Part shown: positions 6,543 to 12,997 of the stretch, piece after piece
How the letters are laid out: every line of letters begins with the position of its first letter
Position numbering within the stretch: the first letter of the stretch is position 1
Origin: an uncultured Oscillospiraceae bacterium
Lineage (GTDB): Bacteria; Bacillota; Clostridia; Oscillospirales; Oscillospiraceae
NCBI GenBank assembly: GCA_934569045.1
Contig: CAKTJX010000041.1
Span: forward strand, 1-13,984
Direction of reading: 5' to 3'
Length of the DNA stretch: 13,984 bases
Translations under genes and position numbers: made by a program
The notes under the pieces: model-generated
The model's input: the letters and a program-made list of their open reading frames with translations, nothing else
What the model was told of the DNA's origin: nothing
Database searches by the model: none

Positions 6543-6548
6543 CATCAA

Positions 6549-6578
6549 ATTCTACAATATCCGCCCCCTGTTTGTCAA
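6549..6578 (-). promoter_or_regulatory. Sigma-A promoter of the purine operon
   Basis: On the minus strand a perfect -35 TTGACA (6573-6578) is followed after 18 bases by -10 TAGAAT (6549-6554). Transcription would start near 6542-6545, about 105 bases before the purC ATG. The preceding gene's terminator at 6653-6680 lies upstream, so the purine operon starts its own transcript here. Confidence 0.75.
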
Positions 6579-6652
6579 CGGGCACATGGACAAAAGTTTC
6601 CGGGAAAGGGTTCTCTTTTCTATTGCATTTGCCCTGTTTTCCCGAAAAACAG

Positions 6653-6680
6653 AAAAAGGCCGCCGAAGGGCAGCCTTTTT
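6653..6680 (-). terminator. Intrinsic terminator of the htpG-membrane protein unit
   Basis: A 12-bp stem (arms 6653-6664 and 6669-6680) has loop CUUC and ends in five U. On the minus-strand RNA the only non-Watson-Crick pair is a U-G wobble; on the plus strand the same position is a C-A mismatch. That favours use in the minus direction, three bases after the stop of the 206-aa gene. Confidence 0.85.
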
Positions 6681-6683
6681 CAC

Positions 6684-7304
6684 TCAGATTTCGGTGGAAG
6701 CTTCCTCCGGGGCGCTCTCCGGGGCCGTCTGCTTTCTCGGGGGCATGCCCTTTTCCATTTCCCGGGAAAGGAACAGGAAAACGGGCCGCAGGAACTTAAA
6801 GAAGATGGACAGCACCAGATACAGCGTGGCGTTCTCCGGGTCGCAGGAGGCATAGACATCGTACAGGGCCATAAAGGTCAGGATGCTCTTTGCCAGAGCC
6901 ACACCGCCCAGCACCAGCGCCAGCAGGATCACCGCCGCCAGTGCGGCGGCAGAGCCCACCGCCACGGCAGCTACCGCCATACCGACTGTGCAGCCCAGCA
7001 GCACCGCCGTCACGATTTCCAGCACCAGCAGGGCCACCCGCTTGTGCTTCCGCTGGCCGTGAGTCAGATAGCGGTACTGGTCAGAAAGAGAGCCCAGCAG
7101 CCACAGGTCGGCTACCGGAATCCAGGCCAGCCAGGGACAGGAAATACCCCGCTTTTTGGCGATGGTATAGAGGGAGTAGGCGGTAAATACATAAATCGCC
7201 AGTCCCAGTAGCGGCATCACGCCGCCGCTCAGGATTTTCACCACAGCGGTCAAAGCGCTGTCCAGGCCGCTGAAGCCGTATGCAAAATAGTTTGGATAGA
7301 ACAT
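6684..7304 (-). CDS. Multi-pass membrane protein of unknown function (206 aa)
   Basis: I do not recognise a named family, though similar proteins occur in Clostridia. The first hydrophobic segment spans about 24-47 and is followed by a conserved-looking loop, KKRGISCPWLAWIPVADLWLLGSLSDQYRY (positions 50-79). A basic stretch (HGQRKHKR) leads into a long Ala/Val/Leu-rich stretch at 89-152 with room for two or three membrane passes. A last segment lies near 159-179, and the tail is charged and Pro/Glu-rich (181-206). No signal peptide or catalytic motif is visible. The ATG at 7302-7304 has AAAGGTG about 11 bases upstream. The gene lies 60 bases after htpG in the same direction with only a short hairpin between them, so it probably shares the CIRCE-controlled htpG transcript, and a terminator follows directly. 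Confidence 0.85.
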   Translation of the reverse strand: MFYPNYFAYGFSGLDSALTAVVKILSGGVMPLLGLAIYVFTAYSLYTIAKKRGISCPWLAWIPVADLWLLGSLSDQYRYLTHGQRKHKRVALLVLEIVTAVLLGCTVGMAVAAVAVGSAAALAAVILLALVLGGVALAKSILTFMALYDVYASCDPENATLYLVLSIFFKFLRPVFLFLSREMEKGMPPRKQTAPESAPEEASTEI

Positions 7305-7334
7305 AATGGTGGGAACACCTTTCTTTTCTCACAA

Positions 7335-7354
7335 GGCGGCCCGGAAGGGCCACC
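7335..7354 (-). other. Short GC-rich hairpin between htpG and the membrane protein gene
   Basis: Minus-strand RNA GGUGGCCC pairs with GGGCCGCC across a UUCC loop, all eight positions paired with one U-G wobble. It is not followed by a real U-run, so it would be at most a weak terminator. It could reduce expression of the downstream gene relative to htpG, or protect the htpG 3' end. Confidence 0.45.
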
Positions 7355-7364
7355 ATATGGTTGG

Positions 7365-9254
7365 TTACTTGACCAGCTTGCACACAAGCTCGGTGTAGGC
7401 GTAGGGGTCGTCGATAGGGAGCTGGGCCATGAGCTGGGCCTGGTAACACAGCAGCTGGGCCAGGTCCTTGGCCTTGACGGGGTCCTGGGTCATAAGCTCC
7501 TGCAGCTGCTTCACGGACTCGTGGTCCGGGTTCAGCTCCAGGATGCGGGCGGAGGGGAATGCGAAGTCCGGGTTCACCCGCTTCATATACTTCTCCATCT
7601 CAAAGCTCATGCCGGCATCAGGCACCATAGCCACGGGGTAGGCGCCCAAGTTCTTATTCAGGCGAACCTCCTTCACCCGGTCGCCCAGGCTCTCCTTTAC
7701 GAAGGTCAGGAACCCTTTCTTCTCCTCGGCCTCCGCCTCGGCGGCCTTCTTCTCGTCCTCGGACTGGAGGCCCAGATCCTCGGTGGAGACATTGCAGAAG
7801 CTCTTCTCCTGATAGGTCATCAGGGTCTGGGGCACGAACTCGTCCACATCCTCTGTAAAGAGCAGGGTATCGTAGCCCTTGCCGTCCAGCAGGGCCACCT
7901 GGGGCAGCTTCGCCAGCAGGTCCTTATTCTCGCCGGGGGCGAAATAGATCTTCTCCTGGCCCTCCGGCATGGCATCCACATACTCCTTCAGAGAGATCAG
8001 CTTGCCCTGCTTGTGGCTGTAGAACAGCAACAGGTCCTGGCAGCTCTCCTTGTGGGCGCCGTAGTCGGACACCGCGCCGTACTTCAGCTGGCGGCCAAAG
8101 GCGGCATAGAACTCTTCATACTTCTCCCGGTCACTGTCCAGCATGGATTTCAGCTCAGACTTGATCTTCTTCTCGATGTTCCGGGCGATAATGGTGAGCT
8201 GGCGGTTGTGCTGCAGCATTTCCCGGCTGATGTTCAGGGACAGGTCCTGGCTGTCTACCACGCCCCGGACGAAGCGGAAGTGCTCCGGCAGCAGGTCCTC
8301 GCAGTTCTCCATGATCATCACACCGCTGGAATAGAGCTGCAATCCGCGCTTGAAATCCTTGGTGTAGAAATCATAGGGTGCCTTGGCGGGGATATACAGC
8401 AGAGCCTTAAAGGACACCTGACCCTCGGCACTGAAATGAATCACCCGCAGGGGCTTGTTGTAATCATAGAACTTGTCCTGATAGAAGGCGTTGTACTCCT
8501 CCTCGGTGACATCCTTCTTATTCTTCTGCCAGATAGGCACCATGGAGTTCAGGGTGGTCATCTCGGTGTAGCTCTCGTATTCGGGCTTGTCCTCCGGGGA
8601 GTCCTCCTTCTTGCGGGACTTCTCCACCTCCATGCGGATGGGGTAGCGGATATAGTCGGAATACTTGGTGACCAGGTTACGGATTTCGTACTCCTCCAGG
8701 TACTGGCCGTAGGTATCCTCCTCAGTATCAGGCTTCAGGGTCATGATTACGTCCGTACCAGCGGCATCTCTCTGGGCCTCCTCCATGGTGTAACCGTCCG
8801 CACCGTCAGAAACCCACTTCCAGGCGGTGTCGGAGCCGTACTTCTTGGAGATCACGGTGACAGAGGAGGCCACCATAAAGGCAGAGTAGAAGCCCACGCC
8901 GAACTGGCCGATAATATCAATATCGTCCTTCTTCTCCATGGCCTGCTTGAAGCCCAGGGAACCGGACTTGGCGATGGTGCCCAGGTTCTCCTCCATCTCC
9001 TCCTTGCTCATGCCGATGCCGTTATCGGACACGGTGAGGATGCGGTTTTCCTTATCTCTTGTAATGGTGATGGCGAACTGGTCCCGGGCAATGCCCACCT
9101 TGTCGTCGGTCAGGGCCGTATAGGCCAGCTTATCAATGGCATCGGAAGCATTGGAGATGATCTCCCGCAGGAAAATCTCCCGATGGGTATAAATCGAGTT
9201 GATCATCATATCCAGCAGCCGCTGGGATTCCGCCTTAAACTGTTTCTTTTCCAT
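7365..9254 (-). CDS. htpG: Molecular chaperone HtpG (bacterial Hsp90)
   Basis: HtpG is a homodimeric ATP-dependent chaperone of the cytosol. The 629 residues show the GHKL ATPase domain first: catalytic Glu31 with Asn35 in REIISNASDAIDKL, Asp77 in SDNGIGM, and the lid-proximal GQFGVGFYS at 116-124. The middle domain follows, with the client and catalytic-loop region SLNISREMLQ, and then the C-terminal dimerisation domain. The linker between the first two domains is short, as in bacteria. The ATG at 9252-9254 is preceded by AAAGGAAG about 10 bases upstream. The gene has its own promoter covered by a perfect CIRCE operator, which points to HrcA repression. The 206-aa membrane protein gene lies downstream. 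Confidence 0.97.
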   Translation of the reverse strand: MEKKQFKAESQRLLDMMINSIYTHREIFLREIISNASDAIDKLAYTALTDDKVGIARDQFAITITRDKENRILTVSDNGIGMSKEEMEENLGTIAKSGSLGFKQAMEKKDDIDIIGQFGVGFYSAFMVASSVTVISKKYGSDTAWKWVSDGADGYTMEEAQRDAAGTDVIMTLKPDTEEDTYGQYLEEYEIRNLVTKYSDYIRYPIRMEVEKSRKKEDSPEDKPEYESYTEMTTLNSMVPIWQKNKKDVTEEEYNAFYQDKFYDYNKPLRVIHFSAEGQVSFKALLYIPAKAPYDFYTKDFKRGLQLYSSGVMIMENCEDLLPEHFRFVRGVVDSQDLSLNISREMLQHNRQLTIIARNIEKKIKSELKSMLDSDREKYEEFYAAFGRQLKYGAVSDYGAHKESCQDLLLFYSHKQGKLISLKEYVDAMPEGQEKIYFAPGENKDLLAKLPQVALLDGKGYDTLLFTEDVDEFVPQTLMTYQEKSFCNVSTEDLGLQSEDEKKAAEAEAEEKKGFLTFVKESLGDRVKEVRLNKNLGAYPVAMVPDAGMSFEMEKYMKRVNPDFAFPSARILELNPDHESVKQLQELMTQDPVKAKDLAQLLCYQAQLMAQLPIDDPYAYTELVCKLVK

Positions 9255-9282
9255 AAAGCAATAACTTCCTTTCCGGAGCGCT

Positions 9283-9309
9283 TTAGCACTCGTTTCATAT
9301 GAGTGCTAA
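9283..9309. promoter_or_regulatory. CIRCE operator (HrcA binding site) upstream of htpG
   Basis: This is an exact TTAGCACTC-N9-GAGTGCTAA, the consensus CIRCE element bound by the heat-shock repressor HrcA. It lies just downstream of the htpG -10 box, over the expected transcription start and 29 bases before the ATG, where bound HrcA would block initiation. As RNA it would also form a stem in the leader. Confidence 0.95.
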
Positions 9310-9310
9310 T

Positions 9311-9338
9311 ATTATAGCGCACTTCTGAAAAAAAGCAA
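9311..9338 (-). promoter_or_regulatory. Sigma-A promoter of htpG
   Basis: On the minus strand a perfect -10 TATAAT (9311-9316) lies 16 bases after a partial -35 TTGCTT (9333-9338). Transcription would start inside the adjoining CIRCE element, which fits HrcA repression of a vegetative promoter. Confidence 0.7.
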
Positions 9339-9410
9339 GGGGCTGAAAAAAAGTTCTTTCTTTATTTACAATTTTGTGGTAGGATTAGGATGTGTGAGTA
9401 TGCGGTGCGG

Positions 9411-9524
9411 GACAATTGACAATTGACAGTTGACAGTTGACAATTTGGGTTCTCTTTCGGGCTTTCTGAAAATGTCCCGAATGGACACCATAATTGTCAA
9501 TTGTCAATTGTCAACTGTCAATTC
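9411..9524. repeat. Palindromic element built from inverted 7-bp tandem repeats
   Basis: The left arm (9413-9446) is about five copies of CARTTGA; the right arm (9492-9524) is about five copies of the reverse complement TCAAYTG. The 45-base centre carries its own 6-bp stem (TTCGGG 9456-9461 with CCCGAA 9476-9481). The arms fold on each other almost completely, with A/G differences between heptamers giving G-U pairs in one orientation. Each arm holds four overlapping TTGACA sequences, the -35 consensus, but none has a good -10 at the right distance. It fills most of the gap between the divergent htpG and ABC-F genes; I see no strong promoter for the ABC-F gene there (a weak CTGAAA-17-CATAAT ends inside the element at 9494). 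Confidence 0.7.
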
Positions 9525-9568
9525 GATTCCTTACTGCCCCATTGATTAATTTACTAAGGAGACATTTC

Positions 9569-11173
9569 ATGATCACAGTCAGCAATTTAGGCATGCAATT
9601 CGGCGGGCAGTGGCTGTTCCAGCATGTGGACCTGCAATTTCTGCCCGGCAACTGCTACGGCATTATCGGCGCCAACGGCGCGGGAAAATCCACCTTTCTG
9701 CGGATTCTGACCGGGGAGCTGGATTCCACCACCGGCTCCGTGGAGATTGACCCCACCAAGCGGATGTCCGTTCTGAAGCAGAATCAGAACGCCTACGATG
9801 AATACACCGTGCTGGACACCGTCATCATGGGCAACCAGCACCTGTATGACGTGATGAAGGAAAAGGACGCCATCTACGAAAAGCCCGATTTCACCGATGA
9901 AGACGGCCTGCGGGCCGCGGACCTGGAGGCGGAATTTGCGGAGCTGGGGGGCTGGGAGGCCGAGTCCGACGCCTCCCGCCTGCTCCAGGGGCTGGGCATC
10001 GGCACCGAGCTGCACTATGACCTGATGGCCAATGTGGACCCCCGTCTGAAGGTGAAGGTGCTGCTTGCCCAGGCGCTTTTCGGCAATCCCGACATCGTCA
10101 TGCTGGACGAGCCCACCAACAACCTGGATATTGAGGCCATCAACTGGCTGGAGGACTTCCTGCTGGACTTTCCCGGCATGGTCATTGCCGTCAGCCACGA
10201 TCGGCACTTCCTGAACACCGTCTGCACCCACACCGTAGATATCGACTACGGCAAGATCAAGATGTATGTGGGCAACTACGACTTCTGGTACGAGTCCTCC
10301 CAGATGGTTCAGGCCATGATCCGCAACAAGAACAAGAAGAACCAGGAGAAGATTGAAGAGCTGCAGCTGTTCATTCAGCGTTTCTCCGCCAACAAGGCCA
10401 AGGCCAAGCAGGCTACCGCCCGCCGGAAGCTGCTGGACAAGCTGAGCGTAGAGGAGATGCCCTCCTCCACCCGGCGCTATCCCTTCGTGGGCTTCCAGCC
10501 GGAGCGGGAGCTGGGCAAGGACGTGCTCACGGTAAAGGATGTGTCCGTCACCGTGGACGGGGTGAAGCTGCTGGACAAGGTCTATTTCTCCGTGGGCCGC
10601 ACGGACAAGATCGCCTTTGTGGGCGAAAACGAGCTGGCCCAGACCGCCCTCTTTAAAATTCTCATGGGAGAGCTGGAGCCGGACGAGGGCTCCATCAAGT
10701 GGGGCGTGTCCACCATCCGCAGCTACCTGCCCAAGGACAACAGTGAATACTTTGAGGGCAACGAGGAGGAACTGGTGGACTGGCTCCGGCAGTACTCCGC
10801 CAAGAAGGATGATGTGTACCTCCGGGGCTTCCTGGGCCGGATGCTGTTCTCCAACGAGGATGTGTTCAAGCATGTGAACGTCCTCTCCGGCGGCGAAAAG
10901 GTCCGCTGCATGCTCAGCAAGATGATGCTCTCCGGTGCCAACGTGCTGCTGCTGGACCAGCCCACCAACCACCTGGACATGGAGTCCATCCAGGCCGTGA
11001 ACAAGGGGTTGGAAGCCTTTCCCGGCGTGGTGCTGCTGGCCAGCCACGACCACGAGCTGCTGACCTCCACCTGTAACCGGGTCATCGCCTTCCAGCCCGA
11101 TGGCACCATTGTGGACCGCTATGGCACCTATGATGACTACCTGAACTGGCTTGCCCAGCAGAAGCAGGCCTGA
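9569..11173 (+). CDS. ABC-F family ATPase (YkpA/YbiT-like translation factor)
   Basis: ABC-F proteins are soluble twin-ATPase proteins without membrane domains; many act at the ribosomal E site. The 534 residues hold two ABC domains joined by a basic coiled linker (about 245-300, rich in NKKNQEKIEELQ). Domain 1 has Walker A GANGAGKST (Lys40), a degenerate signature DPRLKVK (157-163) and Walker B MLDEPTNNLD with Glu181. Domain 2 has a proper signature LSGGEK (439-444), but its Walker A is GENELAQT (352-359), with Gln358 where lysine belongs. Its Walker B is LLLDQPTNHLD, with Gln464 in place of the catalytic glutamate. As I recall, the odd first signature and the Gln are usual in this branch; the missing lysine may be extra decay. 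The ATG at 9569-9571 follows AAGGAG at 8 bases; an upstream in-frame ATG at 9494 lies in repeat DNA. argS follows after 13 bases. Confidence 0.93.
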   Translation: MITVSNLGMQFGGQWLFQHVDLQFLPGNCYGIIGANGAGKSTFLRILTGELDSTTGSVEIDPTKRMSVLKQNQNAYDEYTVLDTVIMGNQHLYDVMKEKDAIYEKPDFTDEDGLRAADLEAEFAELGGWEAESDASRLLQGLGIGTELHYDLMANVDPRLKVKVLLAQALFGNPDIVMLDEPTNNLDIEAINWLEDFLLDFPGMVIAVSHDRHFLNTVCTHTVDIDYGKIKMYVGNYDFWYESSQMVQAMIRNKNKKNQEKIEELQLFIQRFSANKAKAKQATARRKLLDKLSVEEMPSSTRRYPFVGFQPERELGKDVLTVKDVSVTVDGVKLLDKVYFSVGRTDKIAFVGENELAQTALFKILMGELEPDEGSIKWGVSTIRSYLPKDNSEYFEGNEEELVDWLRQYSAKKDDVYLRGFLGRMLFSNEDVFKHVNVLSGGEKVRCMLSKMMLSGANVLLLDQPTNHLDMESIQAVNKGLEAFPGVVLLASHDHELLTSTCNRVIAFQPDGTIVDRYGTYDDYLNWLAQQKQA

Positions 11174-11186
11174 TAGGAGAAATACC

Positions 11187-12935
11187 ATGGAGAAGATTCT
11201 GGATATCATTACCGAAAAAATGGGCAGGGCCTTTGAAAGCTGCGGCTATGGCCCCGCCTTTGGCCGGGTCACCGTGTCCAACCGGCCGGACCTGTGCGAA
11301 TATCAGTGCAACGGCGCGCTGTCCGCCGCCAAGCAGTACAAGTGCGCCCCCATTCAGATCGCCAAGGCCGTGGCCGAAAAGCTGGACCCGGCGGACTATT
11401 CCCTGGTGGAGGCGGTGATGCCCGGCTTCATCAACCTGAAGCTTTCGGACCGCTTCCTGCGGGACTACCTGGAGGGCATGCGCACCGCCCCCAAGTTTGG
11501 CATTGCCCAGCCTGGGGAGGGCAAGACCATTGTGGTGGACTACGGCGGCGCCAATGTGGCAAAGCCCCTGCACATCGGCCATCTGCGCCCCGCCATCATC
11601 GGCGAAAGCCTGAAGCGGCTGTATAAGTACCTGGGCTACAACGCCATCGGCGATGTGCACCTGGGGGACTGGGGTCTGCAGATGGGCCTGATCATTGCAG
11701 AGCTCTCCGAGCGGCAGCCGGAGCTGCCCTACTTTGACCCGGATTTCACCGGGGAATACCCCAAGGAGGCCCCCTTCACCGTAACGGATCTGGAGGAAAT
11801 CTACCCCACCGCCTCCGCGAAAAAGGCGGACCCGGTATTCTCCCACAAGGCCCACCAGGCAACCCTGGAGCTGCAGCAGGGCCGCCGGGGCTACCGGGCG
11901 CTGTGGCAGCACATTATGAATGTGTCCGTAGCCGACCTGAAAAAGAACTACGACAATCTGGATGTCCACTTTGAAAAGTGGCTGGGCGAATCCGATGCCG
12001 ACCCCTATATCCCCGCCATGGTGGAGGATATGAAGGCCCGGGGCATTGCCGTTCAGTCCCAGGGGGCCTGGGTCATTCCCGTGGCCCAGGAGGGGGACAA
12101 GAAGGAGATTCCCCCCTGCATCCTGGTCAAGTCTGACGGCTCCTCCATCTACGCCACTACAGACCTGGCAACCCTGGTTCAGCGGATGCAGGACTGGCAC
12201 CCGGACAAGGTGCTCTATGTCACCGACAAGCGGCAGAACCTCCACTTTGAGCAGGTGTTCCGGGCCGCCCGGAAAGCGGGCATCGTGGGGCCGGAGACAG
12301 AGCTGGAGCACGTTGGCTTCGGCACCATGAACGGCAAGGACGGCAAGCCCTTCAAGACCCGGGACGGCGGCGTGCTGCGGCTGGAAACCCTGATTGCCGA
12401 CATGACGGATTTCGTCCGGGCCAAGGTGGTGGAAAACCGGATTGTAGAGGACAGCGAGGTGGAGGCCACCACCGCCAAAATCGCCATGGCCGCCCTGAAA
12501 TACGGCGACCTGAGCAACCAGCCCACCAAGGACTACAACTTTGACATGGAGCGCTTCGCCGCCTTTGAGGGCAACACCGGCCCCTACATTCTCTACACCA
12601 TCGTGCGGATCAAGAGCATTCTGTCCCGCTACGGTGCCTGGGAGCAGCTGCCCATTCAGCTGCCCGCCAACGGCTATGCCAAGGATCTGATGCTCTCCGT
12701 CACCAAGCTGGGCCCCACCCTGGAGCAGGCCCAGAAGACCTCCTCCCCCAACCTGATCTGCGCCTACATCTATGAGCTGGCAGGCTGCGTCAACAAGTTC
12801 TACCACGAAACCCGCATTCTCAGCGAGGAAGACGAAAACCGCAAGGCGGGCTATATCGCCCTTATCGGCCTTGCCAAAAACATTCTGGAAACCTGCATCG
12901 ACCTGCTGGGCTTCTCCTCCCCGGAAAAAATGTAA
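11187..12935 (+). CDS. argS: Arginyl-tRNA synthetase
   Basis: ArgRS charges tRNA-Arg with arginine using ATP and is a class I synthetase of the cytosol. The 582 residues show the N-terminal Add-1 tRNA-binding domain (about 1-110), then the Rossmann catalytic core with HIGH as HIGH at 129-132 in the context AKPLHIGHLRPA. FGTMNGKDGKPFKTRDGG follows near 380-396, where ArgRS has its diverged substitute for KMSKS. The DALR anticodon-binding domain at the end includes YIYELAGCVNKFYHE. The ATG at 11187-11189 has AGGAGA 6 bases upstream. An in-frame ATG at 11151 lies inside the ABC-F gene and has no such site. The gene is 13 bases downstream of the ABC-F gene and probably shares its transcript. It ends at a hairpin terminator facing pta. 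Confidence 0.97.
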   Translation: MEKILDIITEKMGRAFESCGYGPAFGRVTVSNRPDLCEYQCNGALSAAKQYKCAPIQIAKAVAEKLDPADYSLVEAVMPGFINLKLSDRFLRDYLEGMRTAPKFGIAQPGEGKTIVVDYGGANVAKPLHIGHLRPAIIGESLKRLYKYLGYNAIGDVHLGDWGLQMGLIIAELSERQPELPYFDPDFTGEYPKEAPFTVTDLEEIYPTASAKKADPVFSHKAHQATLELQQGRRGYRALWQHIMNVSVADLKKNYDNLDVHFEKWLGESDADPYIPAMVEDMKARGIAVQSQGAWVIPVAQEGDKKEIPPCILVKSDGSSIYATTDLATLVQRMQDWHPDKVLYVTDKRQNLHFEQVFRAARKAGIVGPETELEHVGFGTMNGKDGKPFKTRDGGVLRLETLIADMTDFVRAKVVENRIVEDSEVEATTAKIAMAALKYGDLSNQPTKDYNFDMERFAAFEGNTGPYILYTIVRIKSILSRYGAWEQLPIQLPANGYAKDLMLSVTKLGPTLEQAQKTSSPNLICAYIYELAGCVNKFYHETRILSEEDENRKAGYIALIGLAKNILETCIDLLGFSSPEKM

Positions 12936-12939
12936 AAGT

Positions 12940-12982
12940 AGCCCCGCCTCCCGGCACAAACCGGAAAGCGGGGCTTCTTGTT
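12940..12982. terminator. Intrinsic terminator between convergent argS and pta
   Basis: The outer stem AGCCCCGC (12940-12947) pairs with GCGGGGCT (12968-12975). Inside it CCGG pairs with CCGG around a CACAAA loop. On the plus strand it is followed by TTCTTGTT; on the minus strand by ACTTTTACATTTTTT. It probably ends argS transcription and also serves the opposing pta transcript. Confidence 0.75.
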
Positions 12983-12997
12983 ATGGAATTGCTGGAA

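Noticed and set aside
6519..6546. A nine-codon frame (MVETEGVYG) at the very start of the purC leader, considered as a leader peptide
   Set aside because: Its ATG falls at or before the predicted transcription start and has no ribosome binding site; the residues are not those of an amino-acid-sensing peptide.
7521..9302. A 593-codon open frame on the plus strand opposite htpG
   Set aside because: Antisense shadow of htpG; repetitive Leu/Gly/His/Val composition.
9411..9524. The heptamer repeats considered as a CRISPR array
   Set aside because: The repeats are 7 bp and contiguous without spacers, and the two arms are inverted; no cas genes are present.
9587..11209. A 540-codon open frame on the minus strand opposite the ABC-F gene
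   Set aside because: Shadow of a gene with clear ABC motifs; no start signal and no domain.
12336..12368. Absence of a standard KMSKS motif in ArgRS
   Set aside because: ArgRS enzymes commonly lack a canonical KMSKS; the GKPFKTR segment at the usual place is normal for the family.
11082..12959. A 625-codon open frame on the minus strand opposite argS
   Set aside because: Shadow of argS, which has the HIGH motif and full ArgRS domain order.
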